From the NCBI GenBank assembly GCA_963662175.1, contig OY759218.1, forward strand, positions 13,234,480-13,298,479: 64,000 nt of DNA. The letters run 5' to 3'. The translations under genes and the position numbers were made by a program. The DNA is from Aradus depressus (Eukaryota; Arthropoda; Insecta; Hemiptera; Aradidae). The notes below the pieces were generated by a model that saw nothing but the letters and a program-made list of their open reading frames with translations, was not told the origin of the DNA and did not search any database. Below, one piece after another: positions 58,301 through 64,000 of this stretch (positions are counted from its first letter, which is position 1; each line of letters starts with the position of its first letter).

Positions 58301-61300
58301 CCTTTATTTTGAATCGATGTTGAATATTTTAAATCCGAATTTTTTGTATGTTGGCCGGATATATTTTGCTCCTCGGCTGGTTTAATTCTCTTATTTCGAT
58401 TCCATTCGTCTGCTGGATGGGAATTGGATCTTCGCTGGCCAGATTCATCCTCCGCCTTGTCGGTTGTCTCGTTCCTGTCATATTGACTATTTACTTTGGA
58501 ATCTGTTTCATGTTTTCCCAAGTCGTCTTTTGAATTTGAATGTTCATCAATTCGCCTATTTGCGTAAACATTCCCATCCCGATTGTCAGATGTACTATCT
58601 TTATTCACAGGTTTCCGCTTATCAAATTCAACATTTCCACTGGGATTTTCGGAATTTTCCAATCTGGTAACGCTTTTTTTGCCGGAATTATCCACTCTTG
58701 AAGAAGGCGTCTTATTTTGTTTAACGAATGAAATCGGGTTTCGAACCCCAGAACGGTTGTTTTCACTAGATGCAGAAGTTTCCTCTCTGTCTTGACGATC
58801 AACCTCATTTTTGTTAGAATAATTTCTGCGGATATCTTTATCATTTTCTGTAGCAGTAACAAAGTGGCTCCCTACGTTGTTCTTCCTACTGGCACGCCTA
58901 CCGTTTTCGCGATCCCAGAAATCCCGGTGTTCGTCTGGGTGCTCAGATTTTTGCCGTGTAAATGATTTTCCCCGAGAATAAGTTCGATAATTATTTCCAT
59001 TTTCATTAGGCGTATATTCGTATTGAACTCCTGATTTCAACAAATTCTCATTATTTGCATTTTCGTGGTACGTCTTGTGTTGATGGTTTTTGTAATTTCG
59101 ATGTCCAAGTATGTGTCTGTCTTGTGTAGGTAGTCCCTTATGCAGCAAAATATCTTCATTTTCATTCGACATTTCATCGTGATAATGACGGTTTATGGGG
59201 GGGTGTCGATTATTATTATTCCTTTTATTCGATGTTTCCTCATTATCTTGACGATTTTCATCGCCATCTGGATTATTTTCATACTGATGATTACGCGAAT
59301 AACGAAGGTGATTTTTCGTTGGGAGTCCATTATCATTAAATGTTCCATCGTAATGACGACCATTTTCATCGCCTTCATGTGGGCTAATATCATACTGGCG
59401 CCGAGGATGATTAAGATGATAATTATAAAGACCGTCATACTGTCGACCATTTGATGAATGTCGATGAGAATGATGCTGAGGATCTCTAACTACTTTTATG
59501 GGTTTCTGACGATTATTATGTTCATTTTCATTTGATGTGTCTTCATACTGTCGACCATTTGAAGAATGTCGATGATCAGGAAGTTGACGATTTCTACCTA
59601 CTTTTATGGGTCTATGGCGATTATTACGCCCATTTTCATTTGATGTTTCATCATACTGTCGGCCATTTGAAGAATGTCGATGAGAAGGGCGCTGACGATT
59701 TCTACCTACTTTTATGGGTTTCTGACGATTATTATGTTCATTTTCATTTGATGTGTCTTCATACTGTCGTACATTATCGTTCGTTGCCTTAGGAGTTTTG
59801 TTATTTTGGCGATTATTTGTTTTGTTTCCATCATTGTTTTGACCACCTCTACTTCCATGTGGACTCCCATTGTTCTCATTAATTTCAGGTTTATTTTCAT
59901 TATCGTTGGTAGCCTTAGGAGTTTTGTTATTTTGGCGATTATTTGTTCTGTTTCCATCAAGGTTTTGACCACCTATGCTTCCATGTGGACTCCCATTGTT
60001 CTCATTACTTTCAGGTTTATTTTCATTATCGTTGATAGCCTTAGGAGTTTTGTTATTTTGGCGATTATTTGTTTTGTTTCCATCATTGTTTTGACCACCT
60101 CTGCTTCCATGTGGACTCCCATTGTTCTCATTACTTTCAGGTTTATTTTCATTATCGTTGATAGCCTTAGGAGTTTTGTTATTTTGGCGATTATTTGTTT
60201 TGTTTCCATCATTGTTTTGACCACCTCTGCTTCCATGTGGACTCCCATTGTTCTCATTAATTTCAGGTTTATTTTCATTATCGTTGGTAGCCTTAGGAGT
60301 TTTGTTATTTTGGCGATTATTTGTTCTGTTTCCATCAAGGTTTTGACCACCTATGCTTCCATGTGGACTCCCATTGTTCTCATTACTTTCAGGTTTATTT
60401 TCATTATCGTTGGTAGCCTTAGGAGTTTGGTTATTTTGGCGATTATTTGTTTTGTTTCCATCATTGTTTTGACCACCTCTGCTTCCATGTGGACTCCCAT
60501 TGTTCTCATTACTTCCAGGTTTATTTTCATTAACGTTCGTTGCCTTAGGAGTTTTGTTATTTTGGTGATTATTTGTTTTGTTTCCATCATTGTTTTGACC
60601 ACCTCTGCTTCCATGTGGACTCCCATTGTTCTCATTACTTTCTGGATTATTTTCATTATCGTTGGTAGCCTTAGGAGTTTTGTTATTTTGGCGATTATTT
60701 GTTTTGTTTCCATCATTGTTTTGACCACCTCTGCTTCCATGTGGACTCCCATTGTTCTCATTACTTTCAGGTTTATTTTCATTATCGTTTGTAGCCTTAG
60801 GAGTTTTGTTATTTTGGCGATTATTTGTTTTGTTTCCATCATTGTTTTGACCACCTCTGCTTCCATGTGGACTCCCATTGTTCTCATTACTTTCAGGTTT
60901 ATTTTCATTATCGTTGGTAGCCTTAGGAGTTTTGTTATTTTGGCGATTATTTGTTTTGTTTCTATCATTGTTTTGACCACCTCTGCTTCCATGTGGACTC
61001 CCATTGTTCTCATTACTTTCAGGTTTATTTTCATTATCGTTGGTAGCCTTAGGAGTTTTGTTATTTTGGTAATTATTTGTTTTGTTTCCATCATTGTTTT
61101 GACCACCTCTGCTTCCATGTGAACTCCCATTGTTCTCATTACTTTCAGGTTTATTTTCATTATCGTTGGTAGCCTTAGGACTTTTGTTATTTTGGCGATT
61201 ATTTGTTTTGTTTCCATCATTGTTTTGACCACCTATGCTTCCATGTGGACTCCCATTGTTCTCATTACTTTCAGGTTTATTTTCATTATCGTTGGTAGCC

Positions 61301-63999
61301 TTAGGAGTTTTGTTATTTTGGCGATTATTTGTTCCGTTTCCATCAAGGTTTTGACCACCTCTGCTTCCATGTGGACTCCCATTGTTCTCATTACTTTCAG
61401 GTTTATTTTCATTATCGTTGGTAGCCTTAGGAGTTTTGTTATTTTGGCGATTATTTGTTTTGTTTCCATCATTGTTTTGACCACCTCTGCTTCCATGTGG
61501 ACTCCCATTGTTCTCATTACTTTCAGGTTTATTTTCATTATCGTTGGTAGCCTTAGGAGTTTTGTTATTTTGGCGATTATTTGTTTTGTTTCCATCATTG
61601 TTTTGACCACCTCTGCTTCCATGTGGACTCCCATTGTTCTCATTACTTCCAGGTTTATTTTCATTATCGTTCGTTGCCTTAGGAGTTTTGTTATTTTGGT
61701 GATTATTTGTTTTGTTTCCATCATTGTTTTGACCACCTCTGCTTCCATGTGGACTCCCATTGTTCTCATTACTTTCTGGATTATTTTCATTATCGTTGGT
61801 AGCCTTAGGAGTTTTGTTATTTTGGCGATTATTTGTTTTGTTTCCATCATTGTTTTGACCACCTCTGCTTCCATGTGGACTCCCATTGTTCTCATTACTT
61901 TCAGGTTTATTTTCATTATCGTTGATAGCCTTAGGAGTTTTGTTATTTTGGCGATTATTTGTTCTGTTTCCATCAAGGTTTTGACCACCTATGCTTCCAT
62001 GTGGACTCCCATTGTTCTCATTACTTTCAGGTTTATTTTCATTATCGTTGGTAGCCTTAGGAGTTTGGTTATTTTGGCGATTATTTGTTTTGTTTCCATC
62101 ATTGTTTTGACCACCTCTGCTTCCATGTGGACTCCCATTGTTCTCATTACTTCCAGGTTTATTTTCATTATCGTTGGTAGCCTTAGGAGTTTTGTTATTT
62201 TGGTGATTATTTGTTTTGTTTCCATCATTGTTTTGACCACCTCTGCTTCCATGTGGACTCCCATTGTTCTCATTACTTACAGGTTTATTTTCATCATCGT
62301 TGATAGCCTTAGGAGTTTTGTTATTTTGGCGATTATTTGTTTTGTTTCCATTATTGTTTTGACCACCTATGCTTCCATGTGGACTCCCATTGTTCTCATT
62401 ACTTTCAGGTTTATTTTCATTATCGTTGGTAGCCTTAGGAGTTTTGTTATTTTGGTAATTATTTGTTTTGTTTCCATCATTGTTTTGACCACCTCTGCTT
62501 CCATGTGAACTCCCATTGTTCTCATTACTTTCAGGTTTATTTTCATTATCGTTGGTAGCCTTAGGACTTTTGTTATTTTGGCGATTATTTGTTTTGTTTC
62601 CATCATTGTTTTGACCACCTATGCTTCCATGTGGACTCCCATTGTTCTCATTACTTTCAGGTTTATTTTCATTATCGTTGGTAGCCTTAGGAGTTTTGTT
62701 ATTTTGGCGATTATTTGTTCTGTTTCCATCAAGGTTTTGACCACCTCTGCTTCCATGTGGACTCCCATTGTTCTCATTACTTTCAGGTTTATTTTCATTA
62801 TCGTTGGTAGCCTTAGGAGTTTTGTTATTTTGGCGATTATTTGTTTTGTTTCCATCATTGTTTTGACCACCTCTGCTTCCATGTGGACTCCCATTGTTCT
62901 CATTACTTTCAGGTTTATTTTCATTATCGTTGGTAGCCTTAGGAGTTTTGTTATTTTGGCGATTATTTGTTTTGTTTCCATCATTGTTTTGACCACCTCT
63001 GCTTCCATGTGGACTCCCATTGTTCTCATTACTTCCAGGTTTATTTTCATTATCGTTCGTTGCCTTAGGAGTTTTGTTATTTTGGTGATTATTTGTTTTG
63101 TTTCCATCATTGTTTTGACCACCTCTGCTTCCATGTGGACTCCCATTGTTCTCATTACTTTCTGGATTATTTTCATTATCGTTGGTAGCCTTAGGAGTTT
63201 TGTTATTTTGGCGATTATTTGTTTTGTTTCCATCATTGTTTTGACCACCTCTGCTTCCATGTGGACTCCCATTGTTCTCATTACTTTCAGGTTTATTTTC
63301 ATTATCGTTGATAGCCTTAGGAGTTTTGTTATTTTGGCGATTATTTGTTCTGTTTCCATCAAGGTTTTGACCACCTATGCTTCCATGTGGACTCCCATTG
63401 TTCTCATTACTTTCAGGTTTATTTTCATTATCGTTGGTAGCCTTAGGAGTTTGGTTATTTTGGCGATTATTTGTTTTGTTTCCATCATTGTTTTGACCAC
63501 CTCTGCTTCCATGTGGACTCCCATTGTTCTCATTACTTCCAGGTTTATTTTCATTATCGTTGGTAGCCTTAGGAGTTTTGTTATTTTGGTGATTATTTGT
63601 TTTGTTTCCATCATTGTTTTGACCACCTCTGCTTCCATGTGGACTCCCATTGTTCTCATTACTTTCAGGTTTATTTTCATCATCGTTGATAGCCTTAGGA
63701 GTTTTGTTATTTTGGCGATTATTTGTTTTGTTTCCATTATTGTTTTGACCACCTATGCTTCCATGTGGACTCCCATTGTTCTCATTACTTTCAGGTTTAT
63801 TTTCATTATCGTTGGTAGCCTTAGGAGTTTTGTTATTTTGGCGATTATTTGTTTTGTTTCCATCATTGTTTTGACCACCTCTGCTTCCATGTGGACTCCC
63901 ATTGTTCTCATTACTTTCAGGTTTATTTTCATTATCGTTGATAGCCTTAGGAGTTTTGTTATTTTGGCGATTATTTGTTCTGTTTCCATCAAGGTTTTG
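52333..63999 (-). CDS. Giant low-complexity repeat protein, 5'-incomplete
   Basis: From the stop TGA (52,333-52,335) the frame is open to the window edge: at least 3,889 codons. The Met at 59,172 is internal: the preceding codons read RHPPINRHYHDE, exactly as they do before the same Met in a second copy inside the protein. Order N to C: at least 33 units of a 42-residue repeat (GSPHGSRGGQNNDGNKTNNR...), RHRPIKVGRNRQ modules, an MSNENEDILLHKG...YDRNETT block, one 28-residue unit, one 42-residue-like unit, further RHRPIKVGRNRQ modules, the block again, about 41 units of a 28-residue repeat (EESIQNKGITPNKEANKSDH...), and a Lys/Asp/Ser-rich tail with one RGD. I see no Cys and almost no hydrophobic runs. 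N-glycosylation sequons occur in every unit. It is probably an extracellular, disordered matrix or mucin-like product. Function, signal peptide and expression are unknown. Confidence 0.8.
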   Translation of the reverse strand, partial: QNLDGNRTNNRQNNKTPKAINDNENKPESNENNGSPHGSRGGQNNDGNKTNNRQNNKTPKATNDNENKPESNENNGSPHGSIGGQNNNGNKTNNRQNNKTPKAINDDENKPESNENNGSPHGSRGGQNNDGNKTNNHQNNKTPKATNDNENKPGSNENNGSPHGSRGGQNNDGNKTNNRQNNQTPKATNDNENKPESNENNGSPHGSIGGQNLDGNRTNNRQNNKTPKAINDNENKPESNENNGSPHGSRGGQNNDGNKTNNRQNNKTPKATNDNENNPESNENNGSPHGSRGGQNNDGNKTNNHQNNKTPKATNDNENKPGSNENNGSPHGSRGGQNNDGNKTNNRQNNKTPKATNDNENKPESNENNGSPHGSRGGQNNDGNKTNNRQNNKTPKATNDNENKPESNENNGSPHGSRGGQNLDGNRTNNRQNNKTPKATNDNENKPESNENNGSPHGSIGGQNNDGNKTNNRQNNKSPKATNDNENKPESNENNGSSHGSRGGQNNDGNKTNNYQNNKTPKATNDNENKPESNENNGSPHGSIGGQNNNGNKTNNRQNNKTPKAINDDENKPVSNENNGSPHGSRGGQNNDGNKTNNHQNNKTPKATNDNENKPGSNENNGSPHGSRGGQNNDGNKTNNRQNNQTPKATNDNENKPESNENNGSPHGSIGGQNLDGNRTNNRQNNKTPKAINDNENKPESNENNGSPHGSRGGQNNDGNKTNNRQNNKTPKATNDNENNPESNENNGSPHGSRGGQNNDGNKTNNHQNNKTPKATNDNENKPGSNENNGSPHGSRGGQNNDGNKTNNRQNNKTPKATNDNENKPESNENNGSPHGSRGGQNNDGNKTNNRQNNKTPKATNDNENKPESNENNGSPHGSRGGQNLDGNGTNNRQNNKTPKATNDNENKPESNENNGSPHGSIGGQNNDGNKTNNRQNNKSPKATNDNENKPESNENNGSSHGSRGGQNNDGNKTNNYQNNKTPKATNDNENKPESNENNGSPHGSRGGQNNDRNKTNNRQNNKTPKATNDNENKPESNENNGSPHGSRGGQNNDGNKTNNRQNNKTPKATNDNENKPESNENNGSPHGSRGGQNNDGNKTNNRQNNKTPKATNDNENNPESNENNGSPHGSRGGQNNDGNKTNNHQNNKTPKATNVNENKPGSNENNGSPHGSRGGQNNDGNKTNNRQNNQTPKATNDNENKPESNENNGSPHGSIGGQNLDGNRTNNRQNNKTPKATNDNENKPEINENNGSPHGSRGGQNNDGNKTNNRQNNKTPKAINDNENKPESNENNGSPHGSRGGQNNDGNKTNNRQNNKTPKAINDNENKPESNENNGSPHGSIGGQNLDGNRTNNRQNNKTPKATNDNENKPEINENNGSPHGSRGGQNNDGNKTNNRQNNKTPKATNDNVRQYEDTSNENEHNNRQKPIKVGRNRQRPSHRHSSNGRQYDETSNENGRNNRHRPIKVGRNRQLPDHRHSSNGRQYEDTSNENEHNNRQKPIKVVRDPQHHSHRHSSNGRQYDGLYNYHLNHPRRQYDISPHEGDENGRHYDGTFNDNGLPTKNHLRYSRNHQYENNPDGDENRQDNEETSNKRNNNNRHPPINRHYHDEMSNENEDILLHKGLPTQDRHILGHRNYKNHQHKTYHENANNENLLKSGVQYEYTPNENGNNYRTYSRGKSFTRQKSEHPDEHRDFWDRENGRRASRKNNVGSHFVTATENDKDIRRNYSNKNEVDRQDREETSASSENNRSGVRNPISFVKQNKTPSSRVDNSGKKSVTRLENSENPSGNVEFDKRKPVNKDSTSDNRDGNVYANRRIDEHSNSKDDLGKHETDSKVNSQYDRNETTDKAEDESGQRRSNSHPADEWNRNKRIKPAEEQNISGQHTKNSDLKYSTSIQNKGIKENKSNQQETKFNLKVESIQNMGITHTKEANKSEHPETMSDLKEESIHSLHENEENYDKSHPQQAPNSRGNNSSRKIEDGRKFNDKGNNNPENGGIQKPKSDDENKSDDGVNNGSPHGSRGGQNNDDKSNGNRANSRHELIKVGRNRQSIENENINFGYKGLQQPDQHILHHSYRHSPNGRQYDETSNENGHDNRHRLIKVGRNRQRPSHRHSSNGRQYDETSNENGRNNRHRPIKVGRNRQLPDHRHSSNGRQYEDTSNENEHNNRQKPIKVVRDPQHHSHRHSSNGRQYDGLYNYHLNHPRRQYDISPHEGDENGRHYDGTLNDNGLPTKNHLRYSRNHQYENNPDGDENRQDNEETSNKRNNNNRHPPINRHYHDEMSNENEDILLHKGLPTQDRHILGHRNYKNHQHKTYHGNANNESLLKSGVQYEYTPNENGNNYRTYSQGKSFTRQKSEHPDEHRDFWDRENGRHANRKNNVGSHFITATENDKDIRRNYSNKNEVDRQDREETSASSENNRSGVRNPISFVKQNKTPSSRVDNSGKKSVTRLENSENPSGNVEFDKRKPVNKDSTSDNRDGNVYANRRIDEHSNSKDDLGKHETDSKINNQYDRKETTETKFNLKVESIQNKGITPTKEANKSDHPETVPHLKEESIQNKGITPNKEANKSDHPETMPHLKEESIQNKGITPNKEANKSEHPETVPHLKEESIQNKGITPNKEANKSDHPETMPHLKEESIQNKGITPNKEANKSEHPETVPHLKEESIQNKGITPNKEANKSDHPETMPHLKEESIQNKGITPNKEANKSEHPETVPHLKEESIQNKGITPNKEVNKSDHPETMPHLKEESIQNKGITPNKEANKSDHPETVPHLKEESIQNKGITPNKEANKSDHPETMPHLKEESIQNKGITPNKEANKSEHPETMPHLKEESIQNKGITPNKEANKSDHRETMPHLKEESIQNKGITPNKEANKSEHPETMPHLKEESIQKKVIAPTKEANKSDHPETVPHLKEESIQNKGITPNKEANKSDHPETMPHLKEESIQNKGITPNKEANKSEHPETVPHLKEESIQNKGITPNKEANKSDHPETVPHLKEESIQNKGITPNKEANKSDHPETVPHLKEESIQNKGITPNKEANKSDHPETMPHLKEESIQNKGITPNKEANKSDHPETMPHLKEESIQNKGITPNKEANKSEHPETMPHLKEESIQKKVIAPTKEANKSDHPETVPHLKEESIQNKGITPNKEANKSDHPETMPHLKEESIQNKGITPNKEANKSEHPETVPHLKEESIQNKGITPNKEANKSDHPETVPHLKEESIQNKGITPNKEANKSDHPETVPHLKEESIQNKGITPNKEANKSDHPETVPHLKEESIQNKGITPNKEANKSDHPETVPHLKEESIQNKGITPNKEANKSDHPETMPHLKEESIQNKGITPNKEANKSDHPETMPHLKEESIQNKGITPNKEANKSEHPETMPHLKEESIQNKGITPNKEANKSDHPETMPHLKEESIQNKGITPNKEANKSEHPETMPHLKEESIQKKVIAPTKEANKSDHPETVPHLKEESIQNKGITPNKEANKSDHPETMPHLKEESIQNKGITPNKEANKSEHPETVPHLKEESIQNKGITPNKEANKSDHPETMPHLKEESIQNKGITPNKEANKSDHPETVPHLKEESIQNKGITPNKEANKSDHPETVPHLKEESIQNKGITPNKEANKSDHPETVPHLKEESIQNKGITPNKEANKSDHPETVPHLKEESIQNKGITPTELEEKSGILETFSKSQEQWGQKNQMEPRNSNSKDGWDQNKRIKSADAEDKSSRKTSSSSKEKWHGNYRGINKEGDKSGEGWTNSKDGSEERNTRNPGEQVDKEENANPRGDKSAQPMLNYDTKSFKSLNDQSDKKKMTTMKEEDKSGDIMNSNSKDDTKISNAKDQSDKEEGESAKLSLNYDTKSFNVNDQSDKRENDNHEREM
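52971..56425 (-). repeat. 84-bp tandem array, about 41 units (28-residue repeat)
   Basis: 'ggattgattc' recurs at exact 84-bp spacing from 52,971 to 56,415 (41 x 84 = 3,444 bp). All units are in frame and nearly identical. Rare variants mark larger duplications: the IQKKVIAP variant occurs at 53,621, 54,629 and 55,301 (12 and 8 units apart) and a 'ttttgaattg' variant at 53,139, 54,315 and 54,987 (14 and 8 units apart). Confidence 0.95.
56440..58452 (-). repeat. 2,013-bp in-frame duplication, copy 1
   Basis: Sequence from about 56,456 onward matches sequence 2,013 bp higher (671 codons). The match extends to about 57,770 (59,780 in copy 2). It covers the MSNENEDILLHKG...SKINNQYDRKETT block and RHRPIKVGRNRQ modules. 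In this copy the roughly 62-residue spacer after YDRKETT is missing, and the 28-residue unit that follows has been amplified. Confidence 0.85.
58453..59790 (-). repeat. 2,013-bp in-frame duplication, copy 2 (partial)
   Basis: Very similar to 56,440-57,777. It retains the spacer (DKAEDESGQRRSN...) and just one 28-residue unit downstream in the protein. Upstream in the protein it passes directly into the expanded 42-residue array. Confidence 0.85.
59800..63999 (-). repeat. 126-bp tandem array, at least 33 units (42-residue repeat)
   Basis: 'ttttgacc' recurs at 126-bp spacing from 59,841 to the window edge (33 x 126 = 4,158 bp), always in frame. A higher-order period of 1,386 bp (11 units) is visible: unit variants starting at 59,806 reappear at 61,192 and 62,578. 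The array continues beyond the window. Confidence 0.95.
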
Positions 64000-64000
64000 A

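Noticed and set aside
59712..63992. Plus- and minus-strand repetitive frames opposite or offset to the 126-bp array
   Set aside because: They are by-products of a repeat whose length is divisible by three. Only the Asn-rich minus-strand frame is continuous across the array and into the non-repeat part of the gene.

Overview
This is a AT-rich stretch of a eukaryotic, almost certainly arthropod, nuclear genome; an insect, perhaps a hemipteran, is my best guess. The evidence is intron splice sites, tRNA-derived SINEs, Jockey- and R1-like LINE relics, Penelope-like elements (PLEs) with hammerhead-ribozyme motifs, many hairpin MITEs, and one exon that reads as an insect-type G protein alpha-o subunit. 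I see no bacterial genes, no operons and no CRISPR arrays.

Layout. Positions 1-44,450 are a dense mosaic of interspersed repeats with no convincing host coding gene. Named components are: a repeat family ending in a GGGGAAGT-type imperfect palindrome ('family A', at least 15 pieces); a second dispersed family ('family B'); MITEs that begin GATGTGGCCATTACAGG; tRNA SINEs, two with clean target-site duplications; pseudogenised LINE fragments (9.5-10.2, 19.2-19.7, 23.8, 27.8-28.1 and 43.6-44.3 kb); an endonuclease fragment (26.5-27.0 kb); and a PLE at 11.6-14.6 kb arranged as a near-perfect palindrome. Several other PLE-like termini occur as inverted pairs (5.7-6.4, 17.9-18.3 and 37.0-38.0 kb).

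At 44,467-44,608 on the + strand lies a 142-bp exon with canonical splice sites that encodes the IIHE...NNERE segment of a G-alpha-o subunit. Downstream, on the opposite strand, are two unusual asparagine-rich genes. The first (47,527-50,009) is the 3' exon of a gene for a glycosylation-sequon-rich protein with a 10-residue repeat. The second (52,333 to the window edge) is one uninterrupted reading frame of at least 3,889 codons, with no visible start. It holds about 41 copies of a 28-residue repeat and at least 33 copies of a 42-residue repeat, plus a 2-kb internal duplication that contains single ancestral-looking copies of both repeats. Both proteins look like secreted, disordered, mucin-like or matrix-like products, but no signal peptide is visible because the 5' exons lie elsewhere. 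If the G-alpha-o exon belongs to an intact gene, both genes may be nested in one of its introns, antisense to it.

The points most worth attention are the giant repeat protein and how its repeats evolved, and the recurring PLE/hammerhead inverted pairs.
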